Shown here one piece after another: positions 8,905 through 16,518 of a DNA stretch of 64,000 nt. Positions within the stretch are counted from its first letter, which is position 1. Each line of letters opens with the position of its first letter. Source of the stretch: Bradyrhizobium sp. CCGUVB4N (lineage in GTDB: Bacteria; Pseudomonadota; Alphaproteobacteria; Rhizobiales; Xanthobacteraceae); contig NZ_JANADP010000001.1 of NCBI RefSeq assembly GCF_024199945.1, positions 2,542,001 to 2,606,000 of the forward strand, in the 5' to 3' direction. The notes below the pieces were generated by a model, which saw only the letters and a program-made list of their open reading frames with translations, made no database searches and was not told the origin of the DNA. A program made the translations under genes and the position numbers.

Positions 8905-10845
8905 TTAGCCAAACAGTCGCATCAGCAGCGCTTTTCCGACCGGGAGCGCACGGACGCCGCGATAGGCCCGCACATACTCGCCGGCGTAGAACGCCCGGAT
9001 CGCGTGCACGCGCGTATCCATGCCCTCCTCGAACCGGACCGCGAATCCATCCGTGGTGCGCCGGACCACGATCGCGGCGATCGACCGGCCGTAGATGCGG
9101 CATTCGATCGTGCTGCCGGGGCGCGGCGGATCGGGATCGATCAGCCGCGCACCGGTGATGGAGATGTCGGCGAGCCGCGCCAGGTGCGACCTGCCGTCCT
9201 GGCGCAGCAGCACGGCCTCGTTGCGATCGAAACGCTCCGCCTTGCGCTTGCGCGGCTGCTCGATGCAGACGAAGCAGACCACGGCGAGGATGAAGGCGTT
9301 GTAGAGGCTCCAGGCCAGTGCCAGTCCGCCATAGGCGATGTTCTCGCCGCGCAGATGCAGGATGAAGGCATAGGCAATGGCCGCGAGCGTAATGACGAGC
9401 GCACTGCCATAGAGCCGCAGCAGCGGCCATTCGACAAATCGCCTGTCGCGGTCGCCACCCTTCGCCGTAACCTTGAACTTGTGTCCCTTCGGCTTCAGCA
9501 ACCCGGCCGCCACGGCCTTGAGCACGGCAGGCGCGGCGATCAGTTGCGACACATCCGTCATCATCGCGAGCGAACGGCCGCGCGACAGCCAGGCCATGGT
9601 GAGGCTGTGCCAGACATAGAACGGTAGAAAAAAGCGCAACAGCTCGGTCAGGTCAGCCTGCACCGCCTTGATGCCGAACAGCAGGAACAGCCAGGGCACG
9701 ATGAGGCCCGCGACTTTCGACGTGTAGACCGCGGACCAGCTCATGAAGGCGTCGACCAGCGAGAGCCGGTCGACGAAGGCGAGTTTTGACGTCTGCGAAA
9801 ACGGTCCGCTGCGGCCGCGGATGATCTGCATGAAGCCGAGGCACCAGCGGGCGCGCTGGGTGATGTATTCCTTCAGTCCCTCCGGCGCGAGCCCGATCGT
9901 GAGCCGCTCGTTCAGATAGATCGTGGTGAGGCCGTATTCCTTCAGGCGCAGCGTGACGAGATAGTCTTCCGTGACGGAGTCGGTCGGAAACCCGCCGATC
10001 CGCACCAGCCCCTCGTAGCGAATGAGGGACGAGGTCCCGCAGCAGAAGGCGACGCCCCAGGCGTCCTTTGCCGGCATCAGGATGTCGAAGAAGAAGCGCT
10101 GCTCGTCGGGCCAGACGTCGGTCGCGGCGAGGTTGGTCTGGATCGGGTCGGGATTGATGAAGTGCTGCGGCGTCTGCACCACGCCGACCGAAGGATCGTC
10201 CATCAACGAGATGGTGCGGGCGAGGAAGTCGGGCCGCGGCACGAAATCCGCGTCGAGAATGGCGACGAAATCCGGCCGCTCCGGCAGCGCGCCGACATGC
10301 CTGAGGGCATGATTGATGTTGCCGGCCTTGGCATGGTGGTTGTCGGGTCGTGTGAGATATTCGCAGCCGAGTTCGCCGGCAAGCCGCCGCAGCCACGGCC
10401 GCCGGCCGTCGTCGAGCACCCAGACGCGGTAATGGCCGTACTCCATGCCGGTCGCGCCGATGATGGTGCGTTCGAGGATCGATCGCTCCTCGTTGTAGGT
10501 GCAGATGAAGACGTCGATCAGCGGCGCGTGCGGATCTTTGGCGCGGGCGTCGATCTTGGCCGCTTTGGTGCGGTCGATGGTCCGGCTCAGGAACAGCAGC
10601 GACAGCGCAACCGCGACCAGCGACATCGCCTCCAGCAGCATGAAGGGATAGCCGATGATCGCATCCGCCGTCAGATGCGGCGGCGGCAGCGTCGACGTGA
10701 TGCGCCAGGAGAGATAGCGAAGCAGGAAAACGAGCGACACGATGGCGAGAAACGAGCGCGCCATCGTGCTGTCGCGCCTGAGCAGCGGCACGATCGCCAT
10801 GAAAGCGCCGAGCGTGATCAGGCCGGGCGTCAGTGCCGGCATCAC
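8905..10845 (-). CDS. PilZ-bearing GT2 polysaccharide synthase (BcsA/BgsA-like)
   Basis: A 646-residue inner-membrane processive glycosyltransferase. N-terminal membrane helices (about 5-90) precede the GT2 domain, with DDG at 145-147, DAD at 198-200, TED at 292-294 and QRARW at 330-334, the full set of processive beta-glycan synthases. More membrane helices follow (about 375-530). The C-terminus is a PilZ domain with both c-di-GMP motifs: RKAER (RxxxR) at 534-538 and DISITG (DxSxxG) at 560-565. The GTG start overlaps the stop of the HlyD-like gene (an ATG 3 bases later is equally possible), so the two are translationally coupled. The pair resembles rhizobial bgsBA (mixed-linkage beta-glucan) and alg44/alg8 rather than a bcs operon; the product polymer is not known. 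Confidence 0.87.
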   Translation of the reverse strand: MMPALTPGLITLGAFMAIVPLLRRDSTMARSFLAIVSLVFLLRYLSWRITSTLPPPHLTADAIIGYPFMLLEAMSLVAVALSLLFLSRTIDRTKAAKIDARAKDPHAPLIDVFICTYNEERSILERTIIGATGMEYGHYRVWVLDDGRRPWLRRLAGELGCEYLTRPDNHHAKAGNINHALRHVGALPERPDFVAILDADFVPRPDFLARTISLMDDPSVGVVQTPQHFINPDPIQTNLAATDVWPDEQRFFFDILMPAKDAWGVAFCCGTSSLIRYEGLVRIGGFPTDSVTEDYLVTLRLKEYGLTTIYLNERLTIGLAPEGLKEYITQRARWCLGFMQIIRGRSGPFSQTSKLAFVDRLSLVDAFMSWSAVYTSKVAGLIVPWLFLLFGIKAVQADLTELLRFFLPFYVWHSLTMAWLSRGRSLAMMTDVSQLIAAPAVLKAVAAGLLKPKGHKFKVTAKGGDRDRRFVEWPLLRLYGSALVITLAAIAYAFILHLRGENIAYGGLALAWSLYNAFILAVVCFVCIEQPRKRKAERFDRNEAVLLRQDGRSHLARLADISITGARLIDPDPPRPGSTIECRIYGRSIAAIVVRRTTDGFAVRFEEGMDTRVHAIRAFYAGEYVRAYRGVRALPVGKALLMRLFG

Positions 10846-12188
10846 GACGCGGTCTCGGGTCGATTGAACACGACGCGGCCGGTGCGTCCGACGGTGCAGG
10901 CGTGTGACGCTGCATCGCGCGGCGCCACGGTGACGCGATAGGGCTCCTTGCTCAGTGCATCCGGATTGATGGCAAGATTGGCGGGCGCACCGGCCGCGCC
11001 GGTCAGGTTGACCACGGTGCCCGAGATCGGTGCGCCGTCATCGTTCGGCTCGAAGGTGGCGCTGTCGCCGAGCTGCAGGCGGTTGTAGACGCTCTCGGTG
11101 ACATTGGCGGTGATGACGGCGCCGCTGCAATCGAGCACCTTGAGCAGCGGCTGGCCGGCCTGCACGTCCTCACCCGGCGAGGTCATCATCTCCCAGACGC
11201 GGCCTGCGACGGGTGTCGTGATGTTGGCCTCGGAGAGATCGGCGAAGCGAACTTCCTCGACGATGATCTCGTTGGCAAGCCATGCGATCTCGGTGTCGGT
11301 GCGTGCGAGATCGGCATCGAGGTCGCCGGCACGCTGGCGCATCTCCTCCTCGCGCTGCACCGAGCTCGGCCGGTCGTTATAGCTGTCGCCGAGGAACGAG
11401 CCGTTCTGTGCCGCGGTCAGCTCGACCTTGGCCGCATCCAGCCGCTTGCGTGCACCGAGCTCGGTCTGCTGCGACACCGAAAGCTCGCGCGTCAGCCGTG
11501 CCAGCTCGACGGTCGAGACATTGCCGGATTTCGCCAGCGAGGACGCACGCTCGACCGCGGCACTGGCTTCGTCCCGCCGCGCCGCCGCGGCCTCGATCGA
11601 AGTCTGGATCTCGGCGATGCGGGCCTCCAACTGGAGCACGCGTCCGTCGCGGAATTGCGCGGCCTGCCGCGCCAGATCCTTTTGCGCTGATTGTGCCGAG
11701 GCCAGCTTGGCGGCGAGGCTCGGCCGCTCGTTCTCCAGGCGTGATTTCTGCCGGCGCAGATCGTCGAGCCGGGTGCGATCGCCGCGCGAATTGACGACGC
11801 GCAGGACGACGGTTCCGGCGTCCAGCTTGGCCTGGTCGGTGACGTGCTGGGCCGCCGACACGCGTCCGCCGATCGGCGCGCGCAGCGTGACGATGCGGGA
11901 GTTCAGCACAGCTTCGACGCTCGAATTTTCCCAGACCGCGCGCAGCGGCAGCCAGCCGAACACGGCAATGATGGCGAGCCCGATCGCGATCTTGGCGCCG
12001 CGCCGCAGATGCGGCCAGCGGCGTGTCGGTTCCTGTGACGTCTGCGCATCGGGCGCATGGCCGGCCTCGTCATTGGCGAACAGCTGCTCGTGCAGCGCGT
12101 CCTGTAATCCCTTTGCGTCAGTCTTGGTGTCCTGGGAGGAAGCAGCGGATCCTGGGTCGACGGAAGCGGCGCGTGAGCGGTCTGCCAT
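10842..12188 (-). CDS. HlyD-family membrane-fusion protein (BgsB-like partner)
   Basis: A 448-residue protein with a cytoplasmic N-terminal tail of about 58 residues, one membrane helix (AIGLAIIAVFGWLPL), a barrel/lipoyl half-motif (SRIVTLRAPIGGRVSAAQHVTDQAKLDAG), a long coiled-coil hairpin (about 160-310, rich in Ala/Arg/Glu/Leu heptads) and a second lipoyl half with beta-barrel (ITTPVAGRVWEMMTSPGEDVQAGQPLLKV). Such adaptors carry polymers or solutes across the periplasm. Coupling to the PilZ synthase suggests it helps export that glucan. Start 12188 has an AAGGTGA site; the longer frame starting at 12236 is less likely. No outer-membrane porin gene lies beside it. Confidence 0.86.
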   Translation of the reverse strand: MADRSRAASVDPGSAASSQDTKTDAKGLQDALHEQLFANDEAGHAPDAQTSQEPTRRWPHLRRGAKIAIGLAIIAVFGWLPLRAVWENSSVEAVLNSRIVTLRAPIGGRVSAAQHVTDQAKLDAGTVVLRVVNSRGDRTRLDDLRRQKSRLENERPSLAAKLASAQSAQKDLARQAAQFRDGRVLQLEARIAEIQTSIEAAAARRDEASAAVERASSLAKSGNVSTVELARLTRELSVSQQTELGARKRLDAAKVELTAAQNGSFLGDSYNDRPSSVQREEEMRQRAGDLDADLARTDTEIAWLANEIIVEEVRFADLSEANITTPVAGRVWEMMTSPGEDVQAGQPLLKVLDCSGAVITANVTESVYNRLQLGDSATFEPNDDGAPISGTVVNLTGAAGAPANLAINPDALSKEPYRVTVAPRDAASHACTVGRTGRVVFNRPETAS

Positions 12189-12475
12189 GACAGTCACCTT
12201 GCGGGCGGGAGGCCAACGGAACCGGTCAATGCGCAAGGGCCGCGCAGCGTGCCCGGTGACCGCGGATTAAGCCAATGCTGCGCTTTCCAGGTCGCTAAGC
12301 GTCCGCGCGCGTTTTTGCGCAAATCCCGGTCAAGGTTTAGCGACGTGTGAAAGCCTGGCGGCAACGCAGATGAATCTGCGGCCGGGCGACGCACGAACCT
12401 TGCAGCAGCCCGCCGCAGTCTTACTTGCGGGAGGCCGGCCAGAGGTTTTGCCCGCGGCCGCTTCGGGAGACGGCC

Positions 12476-13432
12476 ATGAACTACCTGCGTACCGCAATGC
12501 TTCTCGCAGGCCTCACCGCCCTGTTCATGGGCGTGGGCTATCTGATCGGCGGCGCCACCGGCGCGATGATCGCGCTCGTGATTGCGGCGGCGACCAACCT
12601 CTTCACCTATTGGAACTCCGATCGCGCGGTGCTCTCGATGTACGGCGCGCACGAGGTCGACCGTCACAGCGCGCCGGAACTCGTCGGGCTCGTTGCGGAG
12701 CTTGCGGGCCGCGCGGGCCTGCCGATGCCGCGCGTGTTCGTGATGGACGAGGCGCAGCCCAACGCCTTCGCGACCGGTCGCAATCCCGAGAATGCCGCCG
12801 TCGCCGTCACCGTCGGCCTGATGAACCAGCTCAGCCGCGAGGAGCTCGCCGGCGTGATCGCGCACGAGCTCGCGCATATCAAGAATCACGACACGCTGCT
12901 GATGACGATCACCGCCACCATCGCCGGCGCCATCTCCATGCTGGCGCAGTTCGGCATGTTCTTCGGCGGCAACCGCGACAACAACGGCCCCGGCATCGTC
13001 GGCTCGATCCTGATGATGATCCTGGCGCCGCTCGGTGCCATGCTGGTGCAGATGGCGATCAGTCGCACGCGCGAATATGCCGCCGACAATCTCGGCGCGC
13101 GCATCGCGGGCCAGCCGATGTGGCTGGCCTCGGCGCTGGTGAAGATCGAGGGCGCCGCGCATCAGGTGCCGAACTATGATGCCGAGCGAAATCCCGCGAC
13201 CGCGCACATGTTCATCATCAACCCGCTGTCGGGACATGGCGTCGACAATCTTTTCGCCACCCATCCCTCAACGCAGAACCGCATCGCGGCGCTCCAGCAA
13301 CTTGCGGCCGAGCTCGGCTCGCAAGCCGCGCCGTCGGTCGGCGCCAACGAGAACTATCCGTCGCAGGGCCCGTGGGGCCGTTCGTCTTCACGTGGTCCTT
13401 CATCTGGTCCCTCTCGTGGTCCCTGGGGCTGA
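12476..13432 (+). CDS. htpX: HtpX membrane metalloprotease
   Basis: A 318-residue M48-family zinc endopeptidase of the inner membrane that takes part in quality control of membrane proteins. N-terminal hydrophobic helices (about 1-50) precede the zinc motif HELAH in [17 protein letters not shown], two further hydrophobic segments (about 142-162 and 178-200) and the downstream [18 protein letters not shown] segment carrying the third-ligand glutamate. The C-terminus is a Ser/Pro/Gly-rich tail (repeated SRGPSSGPS), which is low complexity and typical of rhizobial HtpX. The start at 12476 ([12 protein letters not shown]) is preceded by GGGAGA. It is divergent from the HlyD/synthase pair and 134 bases from the next + gene. 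Confidence 0.93.
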   Translation: MNYLRTAMLLAGLTALFMGVGYLIGGATGAMIALVIAAATNLFTYWNSDRAVLSMYGAHEVDRHSAPELVGLVAELAGRAGLPMPRVFVMDEAQPNAFATGRNPENAAVAVTVGLMNQLSREELAGVIAHELAHIKNHDTLLMTITATIAGAISMLAQFGMFFGGNRDNNGPGIVGSILMMILAPLGAMLVQMAISRTREYAADNLGARIAGQPMWLASALVKIEGAAHQVPNYDAERNPATAHMFIINPLSGHGVDNLFATHPSTQNRIAALQQLAAELGSQAAPSVGANENYPSQGPWGRSSSRGPSSGPSRGPWG

Positions 13433-13492
13433 TGCGAAACAGGCCGATTCCGGCTGAGTTTGTGACCTGGCGCACACAGGGCAGGCCCGGCC

Positions 13493-13504
13493 GGTGTTAA
13501 CACC
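13493..13504. repeat. 12-bp perfect palindrome upstream of a TPR gene
   Basis: GGTGTTAACACC lies 63 bases before the TPR gene at 13567 and could be an operator half-pair or chance. There is nothing else to support a binding protein. Confidence 0.3.
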
Positions 13505-13566
13505 TGATCGAGAGTGTTCCTTCGAAAGGGGATGCGTGGCCGGCTCGCCGCCGGTCACCGTCGAAG

Positions 13567-14208
13567 ATGACCAGAGCTGCCGTGCCATTGTTGATCGTCC
13601 TGGGCGTGGCCATTGGCCTGTCCACGCATACGGTCGTGAATTGCGGCGATGAGGACGAGCCCGATATCTGCTCGGCCGTGATCGGCTTCTCGCCGTTTCG
13701 TGGCTCCCTGATCGCCTTTGCCTATGAGGGGCGCGGGCGGATCGCGCTGCGCCACGGCGACAACGGCCGGGCGATCGCCGATTTCAACGAAGCCATCCAC
13801 CTCAATCCCAACCGCGCCTCGCTCTATCGCGACCGCGCGCAGGCGTACCGTCGGAACGGCGATCTGGGCCTTGCGATTGCCGATTTTGACGAGGCCATCG
13901 CGCTCGATCCCAAGCCGGCGGTGCCCTATCACGAGCGCGGCCTCGCGCTCGCCGCCAAGGGCGATCTCGACCGCGCGATTTTGAGCTACAGCACCGCCGT
14001 CCGCCTCGATCCAACGGATGCACAGGCCCGCCTCGATCGCGGCCTTGCGTTCCTCGCCCGCGGCCAGGCCGACGATGCCCGCGCGGATTTCGAAGCCGCC
14101 GTTGCGTTGCCGCCCGGCAAGGACAGCCGCACACGCGACGCCGCGCGCGCCAAACTCGCCGAGCTTGCCCACGCCGAGCCGACCCAGGTCTCGACACCGC
14201 GGCGGTGA
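13567..14208 (+). CDS. TPR-repeat protein, membrane-anchored or exported
   Basis: A 213-residue protein: an N-terminal hydrophobic segment (about 5-20, AVPLLIVLGVAIGLS) that may be a signal peptide or anchor, a short Cys-containing stretch (NCGDEDEPDICSA), then four consecutive tetratricopeptide repeats of about 34 residues, each ending in the AIADFNEAIHLNP/AIADFDEAIALDP pattern. TPRs form protein-binding superhelices; no enzymatic domain is present. The protein stands alone, 134 bases after htpX, with a palindromic repeat element right behind it. The partner cannot be inferred. Confidence 0.8.
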   Translation: MTRAAVPLLIVLGVAIGLSTHTVVNCGDEDEPDICSAVIGFSPFRGSLIAFAYEGRGRIALRHGDNGRAIADFNEAIHLNPNRASLYRDRAQAYRRNGDLGLAIADFDEAIALDPKPAVPYHERGLALAAKGDLDRAILSYSTAVRLDPTDAQARLDRGLAFLARGQADDARADFEAAVALPPGKDSRTRDAARAKLAELAHAEPTQVSTPRR

Positions 14209-14230
14209 AATTCCGGCGTTTCCTCTCTTT

Positions 14231-14430
14231 CCCTCTCCCCTTGCGGGAGAGGGTGGCTCGCCGCGGAGCGGCGAGACGGGTGAGGGGTATCTCTCAGAGG
14301 ACGAGCTCTCTCGGTAGAGTTCGCGGAAGCAACCCCTCATCCGGCGCCAAAGCCGAAGCTCAGCTTCGGCGTTCCTGAGAACGGCGGCCGAAGGCCGCCT
14401 ATGCCACCTTCTCCCGCAAGGGGAGAAGGA
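14231..14430. repeat. Long imperfect inverted-repeat element (REP-like)
   Basis: Two 23-bp arms, each a small hairpin themselves (CCCTCTCCC..GGGAGAGGG and CCTTCTCCC..GGGAGAAGG), lie at 14231-14253 and 14407-14429 and are near-perfect reverse complements. Between them are further nested hairpins (GCTCGCCG/CGGCGAG, GAAGCTCAGCTTC, GGCGGCCGAAGGCCGCC) and a matching GGTGAGGGG/CCCCTCAT pair. A related element occurs at 30990-31140. It lies between convergent genes and may also act as a transcription stop. Confidence 0.8.
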
Positions 14431-14441
14431 GGAATGCGCGC

Positions 14442-14804
14442 CTACTTCGCTTTCTTGGCCTTCTTCGCCTTCGCGGCCTTCTTCGCCGGCTTGTCCTTGG
14501 CAGGCTTGTCCTTGGCCGGCTTCTCGGCCTTCACCTCGATGGGCGTGCTGGCGGCCAGCCGCATGGCGCGGGCGTAGCTGTCGGCGACGTTGTCGGCGGA
14601 CATCTGCAGGCGCCTGGCGGCGGCGGTGGCCTGTTCCATGGTGGCCTTGGCCATCATCTTGAAGCGGGCGCCGGTCTCCTTGCCCTTGGCCTTGGCCGCA
14701 AGGCCGCTGAAGCGATCCCGCCGCTCCTTGGCGCGGGTCATCAGGCCCGTCTGCAGCTGTCTGGCCAGTTGCCGGATCACGACATCCAGGTCGGCGTCCG
14801 CCAT
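14442..14804 (-). CDS. Small protein with lysine/alanine-rich C-terminal tail
   Basis: A 120-residue protein of unknown function. Residues 1-85 are helical and amphipathic (VVIRQLARQLQTGLMTRAKERRDRFSGL and MMAKATMEQATAAARRLQMSADNVADSYARAM), and the last 30 residues are a basic tail of repeated PAKDK and KKAAKAKK units like those of histone H1-like bacterial DNA-binding proteins. The start at 14804 (MADADLD) has an AGAGGA site. A 344-residue open frame extends upstream of it, but that part lies on the out-of-frame shadow of the next gene, so I reject it. A nucleoid- or RNA-binding role is an inference from the tail only. Confidence 0.65.
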   Translation of the reverse strand: MADADLDVVIRQLARQLQTGLMTRAKERRDRFSGLAAKAKGKETGARFKMMAKATMEQATAAARRLQMSADNVADSYARAMRLAASTPIEVKAEKPAKDKPAKDKPAKKAAKAKKAKKAK

Positions 14805-14919
14805 GTCTTCTATCCTCTTCGAAACAGTCCCAATCGATGCGGCGGGACTATGCAGATCGGGCCCCGCCTTGGCAATTGCCGCCCGGGCGTCATCCGCAGC
14901 TTCCGTTACCCAAAACAGA

Positions 14920-14948
14920 AAAGCCGCGCATGTCGCGCGGCTTTTGGC
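14920..14948 (-). terminator. Rho-independent terminator for the secreted HExxH gene
   Basis: A GCCGCGC / GCGCGGC stem with an ATGT loop is flanked by an A-run and a T-run (AAAAGCC...GGCTTTT). It lies 33 bases beyond the stop of the minus-strand gene at 14981 and ahead of the lysine-tailed gene. Confidence 0.85.
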
Positions 14949-14980
14949 ATTGGCTTGGCGCGAGGTGCGCCGTGTCGGCC

Positions 14981-15793
14981 TTACTTGAGCGAGGCGACCG
15001 GGCCGGCCGACGCCGCTGCCGGATCGGGGTCGAAGCCGAACACGCCGACCAGATATTTGTAATAGTCCGGCATCTTCTCCTTGAGCGCTTCGCGGGTCTT
15101 GGGATCGTGGAATTCGCTCTTGCCGGCCAGGAAGATGCTGGCGGTCACCGCAAAGAACTCCATGTGGTTCTTCAGCGCATAGGCTTCCTTGGGCAGGAAA
15201 TCCTTGGACTTGGCATAGGCGTAATAGCTGATCACGCCCTTGTTGGCGTAACCGTCCGGCAAGAGCCGCGCGTGATAGGCGTGCAGCATCTCGTGGAGCA
15301 GCACCGCCTCTTTCTCGTAACGCATCATGTCCGGCCGGACCATGATCACGCCGAGCCCGGAATCGACCGCGAGGTCGACGGCGTTCGGATTGGTCCAGCG
15401 CTGCTTGTCGTGGTCCCACACCGTCAGCGTCCGCGGGGTGGTGCGCTGGATGTCCGGCGTGACCCGGCCGTAGCACGCGGTCGCGGCGCCTTCGTCGAGG
15501 CAGGCCAGCTCGCTTGCGATGATCGGGACGGTTCGGAAGAAGCGCAGCACGCGCGGGGAGAACCCGGCGCCTTCGACGACGTCGATCTGCTGCTTCAGAT
15601 TCTCGGTGAGCTTGTCGACGTCCTTGCGATCGGCATTCTCCGACACGTCGAACATGTAGCCGCGGTAGCTCTGGAAGCCGGGCGGCAGCGCCTTCGCGGC
15701 ATCGGCGGACGCGACGTCGAGCGAGCCGGCGTTGGACGGATGGGCGAAGAGCGCGCCGACAATGGTCGCGGTCAGCAGCAACGCAATGCGCAT
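14981..15793 (-). CDS. Secreted putative zinc metallopeptidase (HExxH, lethal-factor-like)
   Basis: A 270-residue protein with a signal peptide (residues 1-22, ALLLTATIVGALFAHPSNA). The mature part has a clear zinc motif HEMLHAYH at about residue 166 and, some 40 residues later, NHMEFFAVTASIFL, whose glutamate fits the third ligand of gluzincin-like peptidases related to the anthrax-lethal-factor C-domain (ATLF-like). It has no pro-domain or other recognisable domain. It is followed by its own terminator and is monocistronic. Peptidase activity is inferred from the motif; the substrate is unknown. Confidence 0.72.
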   Translation of the reverse strand: MRIALLLTATIVGALFAHPSNAGSLDVASADAAKALPPGFQSYRGYMFDVSENADRKDVDKLTENLKQQIDVVEGAGFSPRVLRFFRTVPIIASELACLDEGAATACYGRVTPDIQRTTPRTLTVWDHDKQRWTNPNAVDLAVDSGLGVIMVRPDMMRYEKEAVLLHEMLHAYHARLLPDGYANKGVISYYAYAKSKDFLPKEAYALKNHMEFFAVTASIFLAGKSEFHDPKTREALKEKMPDYYKYLVGVFGFDPDPAAASAGPVASLK

Positions 15794-16020
15794 GATGAAC
15801 CCCCTGATGTCACTTCACGCGGCAGGATAGGCTGCCGTTGTTTGCGAAAAGTGAGTGAGGCGAGACTAAGGCCGCGATGTTGAGGCGTGCTTAATCGTTG
15901 GTTGCAGATCGCGGGAGGAGATTAGGGCAGGGTTAACCAAGCCGTAGATCGGCCGCGCGCTTCGGCGTAACATGCCGCCGGGCACCATGCCCCACATCAC
16001 GAGCCGGAAGGGAGGATGCC

Positions 16021-16314
16021 ATGTATGCCGCCATCCGTCAGGCCAAGGCCAAGAGCGGAAGCGCCGAAGAGCTGGCGCGCCGCATCAAGGACGGCGCCGT
16101 TCCGATCATCAGCGACGTCGACGGCTTCAGGGCCTACTACGTCGTCTATGCCGGCGACGACACGGTGACCGCGATCTCCATCTTCGACAAGTTCGAGCAG
16201 GCCGAGGAAGCGAACAGGCGCGCGATCGCCTGGATCGAAAAGGATCTTGGCTCGCTGTTGGCAGGGCATGCGAGTGCCGCGGCGGGGCCGGTGATCGTGC
16301 ATACGCTGGCGTAG
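16021..16314 (+). CDS. Small ABM/Dabb-like protein of unknown function
   Basis: A 97-residue cytoplasmic protein. The pattern YAAIRQAKAKSGSAEELARRI followed by GFRAYYVVYAGDDTVTAISIFDKFEQAEEANRRAIAWI resembles one unit of the dimeric alpha+beta barrel (antibiotic biosynthesis monooxygenase-like) fold, common as stand-alone genes in Bradyrhizobium. The start has a GGGAGGA site. No catalytic residue can be pointed to, and no neighbour suggests a pathway. Confidence 0.7.
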   Translation: MYAAIRQAKAKSGSAEELARRIKDGAVPIISDVDGFRAYYVVYAGDDTVTAISIFDKFEQAEEANRRAIAWIEKDLGSLLAGHASAAAGPVIVHTLA

Positions 16315-16340
16315 GGATTGGACGCGAGATCTCTCCGCGG

Positions 16341-16477
16341 GTCGTCCCGGCGAAGGCCGGGACCCATACCGCGTGATCTATCGGTGAATGGTGGTCGTCG
16401 TACCAAAGGACGTACAACGACGACGTCTCATCAAACTATGCCCTGTGGTTATGGGTCCCGGCCTTCGCCGGGACGAC
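16341..16477. repeat. Perfect 28-bp inverted repeats flanking an 81-bp spacer
   Basis: The arms at 16341-16368 and 16450-16477 are exact reverse complements and contain an internal hairpin CCGGCGAAGGCCGG. The arm core (TCCCGGCGAAGGCCGGGA) is of a kind dispersed widely in Bradyrhizobium intergenic DNA. It lies between the convergent ends of the small + gene and the ScfR regulator. Confidence 0.85.
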
Positions 16478-16518
16478 ACCGAGGGGTAGTGCGGGTGTGT
16501 CGCCTAACGCCGAGCTCC

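Noticed and set aside
14442..15476. A 344-residue minus-strand open frame as one gene
   Set aside because: Its upstream two-thirds overlap the secreted HExxH gene out of frame; the real start with a ribosome site is 14804, and a terminator lies between the two genes.
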